NCBI GenBank assembly: GCA_900551135.1
Contig: URUX01000037.1
Span: 1 to 17,480, forward strand
Source of the DNA: an uncultured Clostridium sp.
Lineage (GTDB): Bacteria > Bacillota > Clostridia > Lachnospirales > Lachnospiraceae
DNA length: 17,480 nt
Direction of reading: 5' to 3'
Shown: positions 7,533-15,149 of the stretch, one piece after another
Layout: every line of letters starts with the position of its first letter
Position numbering within the stretch: the stretch's first letter is position 1
The notes under the pieces: model-generated
Told to the model about the DNA's origin: nothing
Database searches by the model: none
What the model saw: only the letters and a program-made list of their open reading frames with translations
Translations under genes and position numbers: made by a program

Positions 7533-8294
7533 ATGTTTACCAAACGAATCATTCCCTGCCTGGATGTCAATAACGGAAGGGTGGTAAAGGGAGTCAACTT
7601 TGTAAATTTACAGGATGCCGGCGATCCGGTAGAGATTGCTGCAGCCTATGATAAGGCCGGGGCAGATGAACTGGTGTTTTTGGATATTACGGCTTCTTCT
7701 GATGCCAGAAATACAGTGGTTTCCATGGTGCGTCAGGTGGCAGAGACCGTATTTATCCCTTTTACAGTAGGCGGAGGGATACGGACAGTAGAAGATTTTA
7801 AAATGCTCTTAAGAGAAGGCGCTGACAAGATTTCCATTAATTCATCGGCCATTGATAATCCGTATTTGATTTCAGAAGCAGCAGATAAATTTGGCAGTCA
7901 GTGTGTAGTTGTAGCCATTGACGCAAAACGGCGTCCAGATGGCTCCGGCTGGAATATTTATAAGCACGGAGGCCGTATTGATGTGGGAATTGACGCGGTA
8001 GAATGGGCCATGAAAGCAGATAAACTGGGAGCGGGAGAGATTCTTCTTACCAGTATGGACTGTGATGGAACCAAATCCGGTTACGACAATGAACTGACCA
8101 GGCTGGTAGCCGATCATGTGTCTGTTCCGGTTATTGCATCTGGCGGAGCAGGTCAGAAAGAGCATTTTTATGATGCTTTGACCAAAGGGGGTGCAGATGC
8201 AGCCCTGGCTGCGTCCCTGTTTCATTACAAAGAACTGGAAATCATGGATTTAAAGCGGTATCTGGCAGAAAAAGGAGTGGCAGTCCGGCTGTAA
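7533..8294 (+). CDS. hisF: Imidazole glycerol phosphate synthase, cyclase subunit HisF
   Basis: HisF is the (beta/alpha)8 cyclase partner of HisH and converts PRFAR plus ammonia to IGP and AICAR. At 253 residues it has normal length. The two catalytic aspartates fall at the canonical numbers: Asp11 (PCLDVNNGRVVKG) and Asp130 (VVAIDAKRR). Phosphate-binding loops TVGGGIRT (78-85) and IASGGAG near the end are intact. The start at 7533 follows a strong AGGAGGTG (7521-7528) that overlaps the hisH stop. A 46-base gap with a separate AGGAGG then leads to ung, so no hisI or hisE follows as it often does in full his operons. Confidence 0.97.
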   Translation: MFTKRIIPCLDVNNGRVVKGVNFVNLQDAGDPVEIAAAYDKAGADELVFLDITASSDARNTVVSMVRQVAETVFIPFTVGGGIRTVEDFKMLLREGADKISINSSAIDNPYLISEAADKFGSQCVVVAIDAKRRPDGSGWNIYKHGGRIDVGIDAVEWAMKADKLGAGEILLTSMDCDGTKSGYDNELTRLVADHVSVPVIASGGAGQKEHFYDALTKGGADAALAASLFHYKELEIMDLKRYLAEKGVAVRL

Positions 8295-8340
8295 TCAGGC
8301 TGAATCAGACATTTCAGAGACAATAGGAGGCATACATAAG

Positions 8341-9021
8341 ATGGCAGCGATTGACAATGACTGGCTGGAGCCCTTAAGCGGGGAATTTAAGAAAGAATAC
8401 TACCGTAAGCTGTACCAGACAGTGAAGCATGAATACGAGACAAGACAGATTTTTCCAGATCCGGACGATATTTTTAATGCATTTGCCTTTACTCCTTTAT
8501 CAAAGGTAAAAGTGGTAATTTTAGGGCAGGACCCCTATCACAACTATGGTCAGGCACATGGTCTGTGCTTTTCTGTAAAACCGGATGTGGCCATTCCCCC
8601 GTCGCTCATGAATATTTACCAGGAACTCCATGATGACTGCGGCTGTTATATTCCAGATAATGGATATTTAAAAAAATGGGCGGATCAGGGGGTAATGCTG
8701 TTAAATACGGTGCTGACAGTCCGCGCCCATGCGGCTAACTCCCACAAGGGAATCGGCTGGGAAGAATTTACCGATGCGGCAATCAGGATTTTAAATGAAC
8801 AGCAGCGTCCCATGGTATTTATTTTGTGGGGACGTCCGGCCCAGACCAAAAAGGCCATGTTAAATAATCCGAATCACATGATAGCAGAGTCACCCCATCC
8901 AAGCCCGTTTTCTGCATCCAGAGGATTTTTTGGAAGCCGGCCTTTCAGTAAGACCAACGAATATCTGATACAGCACGGACTGGAACCCATTGACTGGCAG
9001 ATTGAAAATGTAAGAGGATAG
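8341..9021 (+). CDS. ung: Uracil-DNA glycosylase, family 1
   Basis: Ung removes uracil from DNA as the first step of base excision repair. The 226 residues match the E. coli enzyme in length and motifs: the water-activating loop GQDPYH with Asp64, and the minor-groove loop HPSPFSASRGF with His186. The uracil-pocket segment LLNTVLTVRAHAANSH (about 120-135) is also intact. AGGAGG (8325-8330) precedes the ATG by 10 bases. It sits between hisF and uppP with short gaps, probably co-transcribed, though no shared role is evident. Confidence 0.97.
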   Translation: MAAIDNDWLEPLSGEFKKEYYRKLYQTVKHEYETRQIFPDPDDIFNAFAFTPLSKVKVVILGQDPYHNYGQAHGLCFSVKPDVAIPPSLMNIYQELHDDCGCYIPDNGYLKKWADQGVMLLNTVLTVRAHAANSHKGIGWEEFTDAAIRILNEQQRPMVFILWGRPAQTKKAMLNNPNHMIAESPHPSPFSASRGFFGSRPFSKTNEYLIQHGLEPIDWQIENVRG

Positions 9022-9030
9022 GAGAAGAAT

Positions 9031-9864
9031 ATGGAACTTTTTGAAGTATTAAAGGTTTTGGTCTTAGGAATTGTAGAGGGATTTACAGAATGGCTGCCAA
9101 TCAGCAGCACAGGACACATGATCCTGGTAGAAGAAATCATTCCTCTTCACTTAAATGAGGATTTTAAAAATGTATTTATGGTTGTGGTTCAGCTGGGCGC
9201 AATTTTGGCGGTTGTGGTCTTGTATTTCCACAAACTGAATCCGTTTTCGCCAAGAAAAAAGCGGTCGCAAAAACAGGAAACGTTATCTTTGTGGGCAAAA
9301 ATCATCATTGCCTGCCTTCCGGCAGCCATTGTAGGGCTTCCTTTTGACGATATTCTGGATGCTTATCTGATGAACTCTTACGTAGTTGCTTCCATGCTGA
9401 TTTTGTACGGCGTCCTGTTTATTGTATTGGAAAACCACAATGCACACACCACCTTCCCGATACAGAAAACCAGCCAGATTACCTATCAGACAGCGCTGTT
9501 TATCGGATTGTTCCAGCTGCTATCCTTAATCCCCGGTACTTCCCGTTCCGGTTCTACGATTTTAGGCGCCATGATTTTAGGATGCTCCAGAGGCGCAGCA
9601 GCCGAGTTTTCCTTCTTCCTTGGAATTCCGGTTATGTTTGGCGCCAGCCTGTTAAAAATCGTAAAGTTTGGCCGGATGTTTACAGGGCCGGAGATTGGTT
9701 ATCTGCTGATTGGCATGGCCACTTCTTTTATTGTGTCCATCCTGTCCATCAAATTTCTGTTAAGCTATGTCCGGAAAAATGACTTTAAGTTCTTCGGCTA
9801 TTACCGAATCGTCCTGGGCATCATTGTGTTTGCTTATTTTGGAATCTCCGCGCTGATGGCGTAA
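9031..9864 (+). CDS. uppP: Undecaprenyl-diphosphatase UppP (BacA family)
   Basis: This integral membrane phosphatase recycles undecaprenyl pyrophosphate, the lipid carrier for peptidoglycan and other wall polymers, and high levels confer bacitracin tolerance. The 277 residues contain both family signatures: EGFTEWLPISSTGH (residues 16-29, with Glu16, Glu20, Ser26 and His29) and PGTSRSGST (168-176, with the catalytic-type Arg172). Several hydrophobic helices are clear (about 46-66, 89-103, 117-133, 153-167, 193-211, 222-245, 257-275). The ATG follows AGGAGAAG, which overlaps the end of ung; the gap is only 9 bases. It is the last gene of its run and is followed by a strong hairpin. Confidence 0.97.
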   Translation: MELFEVLKVLVLGIVEGFTEWLPISSTGHMILVEEIIPLHLNEDFKNVFMVVVQLGAILAVVVLYFHKLNPFSPRKKRSQKQETLSLWAKIIIACLPAAIVGLPFDDILDAYLMNSYVVASMLILYGVLFIVLENHNAHTTFPIQKTSQITYQTALFIGLFQLLSLIPGTSRSGSTILGAMILGCSRGAAAEFSFFLGIPVMFGASLLKIVKFGRMFTGPEIGYLLIGMATSFIVSILSIKFLLSYVRKNDFKFFGYYRIVLGIIVFAYFGISALMA

Positions 9865-9888
9865 AGAATGTATTTAAATTATACCAAA

Positions 9889-9933
9889 AGGGCCGCAGGA
9901 GGGCAGATAGATTATCTGTCCTTCTGCGGTCCT
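9889..9933. terminator. Two-way terminator hairpin between uppP and the DAHP synthase gene
   Basis: A 21-base-pair stem (9889-9909 with 9913-9933) has a 3-base loop and no mismatches. Three positions are G-U pairs when read on the + strand. On the - strand the stem is followed by CTTTTGG and an A/T-rich stretch, a fair U-tract for the DAHP synthase message. On the + strand the trailing T-run is weaker (CCTTTCC), but a small second hairpin (CCTGC at 9936-9940 with GCAGG at 9946-9950) followed by TTTT may help end the uppP message. Confidence 0.8.
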
Positions 9934-9966
9934 TTCCTGCCTGCAGCAGGTTTTCCTGGTGGATAG

Positions 9967-10995
9967 TTACAGTCCTTCTGCAATCTCGTAAATTAACCGT
10001 TCAGAATCTTCCCAGCCAAGGCATGGGTCTGTGATGGACTTTCCATAGCAGCCATCGCCGATTTTCTGGCTGCCTGGTTCAATGTAACTTTCGATCATCA
10101 GGCCTTTTACCATATTTTTAATGTCGTCGCTGTGACGGCGGCTGTGAAGTACCTCTTTGGAAATACGGATCTGCTCCATGTACTTTTTGCCGGAATTAGA
10201 ATGATTGGCGTCTACGATACAAGCCGGATTTGCCAGATTCCGCTCCGAATAAAGCTGATGAAGCAGGCTTAAGTCTTCAAAGTGGTAATTAGGAAGGTTC
10301 TGTCCGTGTTTATTGACAGCGCCTCTTAAAATGGTATGTGCCAGAGGATTTCCGGATGATTGAACCTCCCAGCCGCGGTAAATGTAATCATGGCTGTGCT
10401 GAGCGGCTACGACTGAGTTTAGCATGACGGATAAGTCACCGCTGGTAGGGTTTTTCATGCCAACCGGAACATCGCAGGCACTGGCGACCAGACGGTGAAA
10501 CTGATTTTCTACGGAACGGGCGCCAACTGCGATATAAGACATCATGTCATTTAAATAGCGCAGGTTTTCCGGATACAGCATTTCATCAGCAGTAGAAAGG
10601 CCGGTTTCCCGAAGTACCCTCATATGAAGGCTTCGGATGGCAATCAGGCCTTCATAAATGTCTGGTTTGTCTTCCGGATTGGGCTGGTGAACCATTCCTT
10701 TATAGCCTTCCCCGGTGGTACGGGGCTTATTTGTGTAGACGCGGGGAATGATAATGATTTTATCTTCTACTTTTTCCTGTACTCTAGCCAGGCGGCATGC
10801 GTAGTCGCAGACAGAGTCTTCGTTGTCTGCCGAGCAAGGGCCGATGATTAATATAAATTTATCACTTTCTCCGGTAAAGACTTTCTTTATTTCCTTATCT
10901 CTTGTTTTTTTGACAGCGGCCAGATCCAGAGGAAGCGGGTACTGCTCGCGAATTTCAGATGGGTCTGGAAGCTTTTGAACAAATTTGAATCCCAT
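9967..10995 (-). CDS. aroF: 3-deoxy-7-phosphoheptulonate synthase (DAHP synthase, class I)
   Basis: This cytoplasmic enzyme condenses phosphoenolpyruvate and erythrose 4-phosphate, the entry step of the shikimate pathway to aromatic amino acids. The 342-residue protein shows the AroFGH pattern: IIGPCSADNEDS with metal ligand Cys54, PRVYTNKPRTTGEGYKG (84-100), GMKNPTSGDL, VDANHSNSGKKY with the metal His, and the ending KSITDPCLGWED. I chose ATG 10995 over the in-frame ATG at 11010: GGAGGT sits between the two, 7 bases before the inner ATG, so only the inner one has a ribosome site. The gene stands alone with its own promoter and terminator. Which aromatic amino acid inhibits it cannot be told from sequence by eye, so the symbol aroF names the family rather than a feedback type. 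Confidence 0.95.
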   Translation of the reverse strand: MGFKFVQKLPDPSEIREQYPLPLDLAAVKKTRDKEIKKVFTGESDKFILIIGPCSADNEDSVCDYACRLARVQEKVEDKIIIIPRVYTNKPRTTGEGYKGMVHQPNPEDKPDIYEGLIAIRSLHMRVLRETGLSTADEMLYPENLRYLNDMMSYIAVGARSVENQFHRLVASACDVPVGMKNPTSGDLSVMLNSVVAAQHSHDYIYRGWEVQSSGNPLAHTILRGAVNKHGQNLPNYHFEDLSLLHQLYSERNLANPACIVDANHSNSGKKYMEQIRISKEVLHSRRHSDDIKNMVKGLMIESYIEPGSQKIGDGCYGKSITDPCLGWEDSERLIYEIAEGL

Positions 10996-11048
10996 GACAG
11001 GTACCTCCATATAGTTTAATGTAGTGCAGTACTGATTTATAAAGGTGA

Positions 11049-11077
11049 ATTATAGTATAAAAATTTAAAATTCGCAA
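11049..11077 (-). promoter_or_regulatory. Promoter of the DAHP synthase gene
   Basis: Read on the - strand: TTGCGA (11077-11072), 17 bases, then a perfect TATAAT (11054-11049). Transcription would start near 11042 and leave a leader of under 50 bases, too short for a T-box or a trp/tyr-type attenuator. Control, if any, must act at initiation or on the enzyme. Confidence 0.75.
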
Positions 11078-11312
11078 GTAAAATGTATATGTATGCAAGA
11101 AAAAAACAGAAGAAATGAAAAAGCAGAGTAATATTAGGTAATAAAGAGCAAAGCTTGAGGTTGAATAAAAATTTTTGATAAAAATATAAATAAATATATA
11201 TACAAGCTGAGTAAAACAAGACAAAATTCTATATAAATAAAAGGAAAATAGGAAAAATAAACAATACTAACTTTTATTGATAGAAAAAAATATGCAAATA
11301 ACCAGAAAAAGG

Positions 11313-11341
11313 TTGACTAAATATATAAAATATTCTATAAT
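11313..11341 (+). promoter_or_regulatory. Promoter of the 11382-16484 operon
   Basis: TTGACT (11313-11318), a 17-base spacer, and a perfect TATAAT (11336-11341) form the best promoter match in the window. The start point would be near 11348, just at the palindrome described separately. AAAGGAGAGG (11365-11374) then gives a strong ribosome site for the first gene. Confidence 0.85.
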
Positions 11342-11349
11342 AATGTTAA

Positions 11350-11361
11350 CTTAAATTTAAG
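11350..11361. promoter_or_regulatory. Palindrome CTTAAATTTAAG at the transcription start, possible operator
   Basis: A perfect 12-base palindrome lies immediately downstream of the -10 box, covering the likely +1 region, where a bound repressor would block transcription. A looser relative, AACTTAAAAATTTT read on the - strand, occurs about 130 bases upstream of the regulator gene (17433-17452). The region is AT-rich, so chance is a serious alternative. Confidence 0.4.
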
Positions 11362-11381
11362 AGAAAGGAGAGGACTTTATA

Positions 11382-11765
11382 ATGGAGAAAGTAGAAACCA
11401 GATTTTCTGTACGGGATGGCGGCCATTATGTGCCGGGAATGAAATATAATGGTGTGCTGTATATATCTGGACAGCTTTCTATCAATCCGGAAACGGGACA
11501 AGTTCCGGAAGGAGGAGTGAAAGCAGAGGCTCGTCAGGCTTTAAAGAATTTAGATTTGGTACTAAAAGAGGCAAAACTTACGAGAAACGATGTGCTTCAG
11601 TGCAGAGTCTACATTCCGGATGTCGCCTACTGGCCTGATTTAAATCAGGTTTATGCGGAATTTTTTGGAGAACACAAGCCGGCACGTATTGTAGTTCCTA
11701 CAAACAAATTATATAATGGATGCCTGGTAGAAATAGAGGCTGTAGCAGCCTGCGGAAAGGATTGA
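11382..11765 (+). CDS. RidA (YjgF/YER057c/UK114) family protein
   Basis: RidA proteins hydrolyse reactive enamine/imine intermediates such as 2-aminoacrylate, released by PLP-dependent serine/threonine dehydratases, to the 2-oxo acid and ammonia. The 127-residue length fits the family. Signatures seen are GVLYISGQLSINPETG (about residues 24-39), EARQALKNLDLVLKEA, and the C-terminal KPARIVVP plus LVEIEAVAAC, which contain the Arg and Glu equivalent to the active-site residues of E. coli RidA. It is the first gene of the operon, 4 bases ahead of a PLP enzyme of the D-serine dehydratase type, whose product it could process. That pairing is the main clue to its job. It is a pathway-linked paralogue candidate rather than certainly the housekeeping RidA, so no symbol is given. 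Confidence 0.93.
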   Translation: MEKVETRFSVRDGGHYVPGMKYNGVLYISGQLSINPETGQVPEGGVKAEARQALKNLDLVLKEAKLTRNDVLQCRVYIPDVAYWPDLNQVYAEFFGEHKPARIVVPTNKLYNGCLVEIEAVAACGKD

Positions 11766-11769
11766 TTGC

Positions 11770-12876
11770 ATGAACTACAAAGAACTTGATACTCCGGCAT
11801 TGGTGATCGATAAGGACATTATGATGGACAACCTGAAGTTTATGCAGGACTATGCGGACAGAAAAAAGGTGGCACTTCGTCCTCATACTAAAACCCATAA
11901 GATGCCGAAATTGGCGTTGCTCCAGGAATCTCTTGGTGCAAAAGGGATTACAGTAGCAAAAGTAGGAGAGGCCGAAGTGATGGCAGCGGCTGGTTTGGAG
12001 GATATTTTTATTGCCAATGAAATTGTAGGAGATTCAAAGCTGGAGCGTATCCGTAAGTTGGCTGAATCCGTTGAGATTTCTTTTGGACTGGATTCCATCC
12101 CACAGGCGGAAATGATTGAGAAAGTATTTCAGGGAGCAGCAAAGCCGGCACAGGTTTTAATTGAGATTGAGGTAGGAGAAAACCGGTCAGGTATTATTGA
12201 AGAAGAGGATTATCTGGAACTTCTGGAATATTTAAAAAAGTGCCCTAGTATTCATTTGAAAGGGATCTTCTCCCATGACGGTAATTCCTATCAGGCAGAA
12301 AACGTAGAGGAGTGCAGGAAAATTCATTTGACTGCTCAAAAGAGGACATTGCATTTCGCCCGCCTTGCAGAGGAAGCGGGTATGAAACTGGAAACAGTAA
12401 GCATTGGATCTACACCTTCTATGATGCACGATTTTCCGATATTAGATGGGGTGACGGAAATTCGTCCTGGAACCTATATTTTTATGGACGCATCCCAGGC
12501 AAATGCTTATGGAAGTCTGGAACGAAATGCAGCTACCATTTTAACAACCATAATCAGCCGTCCGACACCGGAAAGAGTGATTACGGATGTGGGTGCAAAG
12601 GGTATTACAGCACAGACGAGAAGCAAGGGATTTTGTGCTACAAGAGGCCTTGGATTGATTAAAGGCTGGCCAGAAGTAGAGATCTTTGATGTCTACGATG
12701 AGCATGCAATTATTTATAATAAAAAATTTCGGGATGGAGTGAAAGTAGGGGATAAAGTAGAAATCATTCCAAATCACATTTGTCCGGTTGTAAACCTTCA
12801 TGAAAAGGCGTATCTGATATCCAACAGTGAGGTACTGGATGTAATAGACGTGGAATGCAGAGGAAAGCTGCAGTAA
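11770..12876 (+). CDS. Fold-type III PLP enzyme, D-serine dehydratase / D-threonine aldolase family
   Basis: This 368-residue protein has the alanine-racemase-like N-terminal barrel and the C-terminal beta domain of the DSD1/DTA family. It opens with ELDTPALVIDKD, then RPHTKTHKMPKLA (37-49), where Lys41 is the likely PLP Schiff-base lysine. Further signatures are IEVGENRSGI, the phosphate-loop-like SIGSTPSMMHD, EIRPGTYIFMD, and the metal motif PNHICPVVNL with His336 and Cys338. In eukaryotic D-serine dehydratase, a His-Cys pair of this kind holds the zinc needed for elimination; D-threonine aldolases use a similar site with Mn or Mg. Dehydratase, aldolase and 3-hydroxyaspartate-type activity cannot be separated by eye. 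The adjacent RidA gene leans the call toward a dehydratase. The ATG at 11770 follows GGAAAGGA (11754-11761), which lies in the end of the RidA gene. Confidence 0.88.
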   Translation: MNYKELDTPALVIDKDIMMDNLKFMQDYADRKKVALRPHTKTHKMPKLALLQESLGAKGITVAKVGEAEVMAAAGLEDIFIANEIVGDSKLERIRKLAESVEISFGLDSIPQAEMIEKVFQGAAKPAQVLIEIEVGENRSGIIEEEDYLELLEYLKKCPSIHLKGIFSHDGNSYQAENVEECRKIHLTAQKRTLHFARLAEEAGMKLETVSIGSTPSMMHDFPILDGVTEIRPGTYIFMDASQANAYGSLERNAATILTTIISRPTPERVITDVGAKGITAQTRSKGFCATRGLGLIKGWPEVEIFDVYDEHAIIYNKKFRDGVKVGDKVEIIPNHICPVVNLHEKAYLISNSEVLDVIDVECRGKLQ

Positions 12877-12898
12877 GAGAATAAAGGCAGGGATGGTT

Positions 12899-13726
12899 AT
12901 GAATACCATAAAGGTAGCTATGCTTCAGACAAAAGTCTGGGAAGAAAAAGAAAAAAATATTCAACAGTTAGAGAAGCTTTTGAAAAAACTGGAGGCAGAA
13001 AGGCTGGATCTGGTAACGCTTCCGGAAATGTTTAATTGTCCATATCAGACATCCAATTTTCCCATTTATGCAGAACCGGAAGGGGGAAAAACATGGAATG
13101 CCTGTTCCAGGCTGGCAAAAGAATATGGTGTTTATCTGTCAGCTGGATCAGTACCGGAAAAAGATGAAGAAGGCCATGTCTATAATACAGCTTATGTGTT
13201 TGACCGTCAGGGAAAACAGATTGCGAAACATAGAAAGGCACATTTGTTTGACATTAATGTGAAAGGTGGTCAGTGCTTTAAGGAATCAGATACGTTGACA
13301 CCAGGTAATGAAGTGACGGTATTTGATACGGAATTTGGAAAAATGGGACTGTGTATCTGTTATGACTTCCGTTTTCCAGAATTAGCACGTTTGATGGCGT
13401 TAGAAGGAGCGAAAGTGATTCTTGTTCCTGCAGCTTTTAATATGACAACGGGACCGGCCCACTGGGAGATTTTGTTCCGAAGCAGAGCGTTGGATAATCA
13501 GTCGTATGTCCTTGGAACAGCTCCTGCCAGAGATCCGGAATCGGGGTATACTTCATGGGGGCATACAGTAGCAGTATCTCCCTGGGGAGAGGTTCTGGAA
13601 CAGCTGGGAGAAGCAGAAGGATACATTTTAAGAACATTAGATTTGGAACGGGTATCAGAAGTCCGTTCACAGCTTCCGCTTCTTAAGCATAGAAGAACGG
13701 ATATGTATCATTTAGAACAGGGTTAA
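12899..13726 (+). CDS. Carbon-nitrogen hydrolase (nitrilase superfamily, Nit2/omega-amidase-like)
   Basis: Members hydrolyse amide or carbamoyl bonds through a Glu-Lys-Cys triad. Numbered from the ATG at 12899 (275 residues), the triad is Glu43 (LPEMFNCPY), Lys113 (KHRKAHLFDIN) and Cys154 (CICYDFRFPE). The KxHLFDI-V-GG and CYDxRFPEL segments closely resemble Nit2/omega-amidase, which cleaves 2-oxoglutaramate and 2-oxosuccinamate, and the related deaminated-glutathione amidases. No signal peptide is seen, so it acts in the cytoplasm. Two in-frame ATGs compete, 12893 and 12899; AGGG (12889-12892) is well spaced only for the second, while AAGG (12884-12887) could serve the first. The gap after the PLP enzyme is 22 bases. 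In this operon it probably removes an amide from the substrate or from a 2-oxo acid formed by PLP/RidA action; that is inference. Confidence 0.92.
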   Translation: MNTIKVAMLQTKVWEEKEKNIQQLEKLLKKLEAERLDLVTLPEMFNCPYQTSNFPIYAEPEGGKTWNACSRLAKEYGVYLSAGSVPEKDEEGHVYNTAYVFDRQGKQIAKHRKAHLFDINVKGGQCFKESDTLTPGNEVTVFDTEFGKMGLCICYDFRFPELARLMALEGAKVILVPAAFNMTTGPAHWEILFRSRALDNQSYVLGTAPARDPESGYTSWGHTVAVSPWGEVLEQLGEAEGYILRTLDLERVSEVRSQLPLLKHRRTDMYHLEQG

Positions 13727-13778
13727 ACTTGGAAAAGGTATGGAAACGAAAAGGATAAAGCAGTAAGGAGGGAACAGT

Positions 13779-14648
13779 ATGTCACAGACAGCAAAAAAAG
13801 AGACAGTGGTGGATATGGTGTTAAGTACAAAAGATGGCAGATGGCCAGTTTTTATAAAGCTATTTGCGTTATTGATTGGTTCTAGTGTGATAGCAGAATT
13901 GATTGGAACCGTTACGATCCCTTTGGGTGGAATTGGAAAGATTAATATTATTCCCATGATTTTTGCAATGCTGATTGCAGTAGTGTTTACGCCAGATGCA
14001 TTAGGAAGATTAGTCTCCTCTGTGAAAAAGTTTTGTGGAGAAAAGGAAGTAGAACTGAGCGAAAACATTATTATGCTGATGCTTCTGATTCTTGGTGTAA
14101 AGTTGGGAACTAGTGCAGGACCAAATATCGTAAAAATTATTCAGGCAGGCCCGGCTTTGATCTTCCAGGAATTTGGAAATCTCGGTACGATGCTGATTGG
14201 CCTTCCAATTGCAATGATTTTGGGAATGCGCAGAGAGGCAGTTGGTGCAACCGTAAGCATTTGCAGAGAACCAACCCTGGGATTAATCAGCGAAAAATAT
14301 GGAATTAACTCTCCAGAAGGTCTTGGTGTTATGGGAACCTATATTGTAGGAAATCTGTTTGGTACCCTGTTTTTTGGTCTGATGGCATCTATGGCAGCAA
14401 ACAGCCCGATCCACCCCTATGCTTTAGCTATGGCCTGTGGTATGGGATCTGGCTCAATGATGACTGCGGCCAGTACATCTTTAGCAGAGAGTTTGCCAAT
14501 GATGAAAGACGAGATTTTGGCATATGCAGCAACATCTAATATTATGACTAATGTAACAGGACTTTATATGGAGTGCTTCATCGCAATTCCGTTGGCAAAT
14601 AAAGTATACAAAGTACTGTCAAAAGTAATGGGTCGTAAAGATGCATAA
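13779..14648 (+). CDS. Polytopic membrane protein, DUF3100-like, large permease subunit candidate
   Basis: This 289-residue protein is very hydrophobic, with about 7-8 probable membrane helices (near residues 24-45, 54-71, 94-112, 133-150, 184-206, 212-232, 245-275). A small-residue signature, CGMGSGSMMTAASTSLAES (220-238), falls in a late helix and is the kind of Gly/Ser-rich discontinuous element seen in secondary transporters. A second conserved-looking stretch is GATVSICREPTLGLISEKYG (156-175), with charged residues between helices. The wording resembles DUF3100 proteins, which are uncharacterised; I recall them as a single longer chain, so here the protein may be split across two genes. 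AAGGAGGG (13765-13772) precedes the ATG. Position between a nitrilase and an amidohydrolase points to uptake of the operon's substrate. No ATPase or binding protein is present, so transport would be ion-coupled. Confidence 0.7.
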   Translation: MSQTAKKETVVDMVLSTKDGRWPVFIKLFALLIGSSVIAELIGTVTIPLGGIGKINIIPMIFAMLIAVVFTPDALGRLVSSVKKFCGEKEVELSENIIMLMLLILGVKLGTSAGPNIVKIIQAGPALIFQEFGNLGTMLIGLPIAMILGMRREAVGATVSICREPTLGLISEKYGINSPEGLGVMGTYIVGNLFGTLFFGLMASMAANSPIHPYALAMACGMGSGSMMTAASTSLAESLPMMKDEILAYAATSNIMTNVTGLYMECFIAIPLANKVYKVLSKVMGRKDA

Positions 14649-14663
14649 GAGGAGGGAATAAGT

Positions 14664-15131
14664 ATGTCTGCAAAACTTGAAAATACATTAAATCAGCTAA
14701 AAGTTTTAATTTTGTGCGGGTTAGCCGTTTTGGCAACTCAAGCAGTCAATTTAAAAGGTGATTTGGATATTGTTTCTTCTGCTCTTGGCATGCTGATTAT
14801 TGTTGTAGTATCCGTGGTTTCCCTGAAAATTAAAGAGGCCCTTCCCTTACAGATACCTGCATTTGCATGGGCTTCTCTATTGTCTCTTATTTTGACTACA
14901 CCATGGAGTCCGGTACAGGGAGTTATTTTGGATTTGACCAAACAGATTTCTGCCGGACAGATTGGTACAGTAATCCTTGCTATCGCTGGTGTATCGATAG
15001 GGTGTAAACTGGATGATATTAAAAAACTGAGTTGGAAGATGGTTCTGGTAGCATTTGTGGTATTTATTGGTACGTTCTTTGGATCTGCACTGGTTGCTCA
15101 GGTGATTCTGAAGGTTCAGGGATTGATTTAA
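14664..15131 (+). CDS. Small membrane protein, likely partner of the preceding permease subunit
   Basis: The 155 residues carry about five hydrophobic segments (near 12-29, 34-55, 65-80, 97-115, 124-148) and no signal for secretion. It starts 15 bases after the preceding membrane gene, with AGGAGGG (14649-14655). Its second half (GTVILAIAGVSIGCKLDDIKKLSW, written here as residues 101-124) repeats the pattern of the larger protein at about 101-124: a helix ending in G-V-x-x-G, a short polar stretch with an I-K-K/I motif, then another helix. That suggests the two chains are related halves of one transporter, like other systems built from inverted repeats. It may correspond to the missing half of a full-length DUF3100-type protein. 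Transport role and pairing are inference. Confidence 0.65.
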   Translation: MSAKLENTLNQLKVLILCGLAVLATQAVNLKGDLDIVSSALGMLIIVVVSVVSLKIKEALPLQIPAFAWASLLSLILTTPWSPVQGVILDLTKQISAGQIGTVILAIAGVSIGCKLDDIKKLSWKMVLVAFVVFIGTFFGSALVAQVILKVQGLI

Positions 15132-15149
15132 GCCGGAAAGGATAACGCT

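Larger units (their letters stand above)
10996..11381. other. AT-rich divergent intergenic region
   Basis: This 386-base gap separates the DAHP synthase gene from the six-gene catabolic operon. It holds a - strand promoter (11049-11077), a + strand promoter (11313-11341) and a perfect 12-base palindrome (11350-11361). The middle (about 11080-11300) is A-rich low-complexity DNA in which I see no credible gene, RNA or hairpin; short readings through it are made almost only of Phe, Tyr, Ile and Leu. Confidence 0.7.

Noticed and set aside
10996..11042. T-box or trp/tyr attenuator ahead of the DAHP synthase gene
   Set aside because: The promoter leaves under 50 bases of leader and I see no T-box sequence, leader peptide with aromatic codons, or paired hairpins.
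10955..11224. - strand small frames in the AT-rich gap upstream of the DAHP synthase gene
   Set aside because: They are low-complexity Phe/Tyr/Ile/Leu strings produced by A/T runs and run through the promoter.
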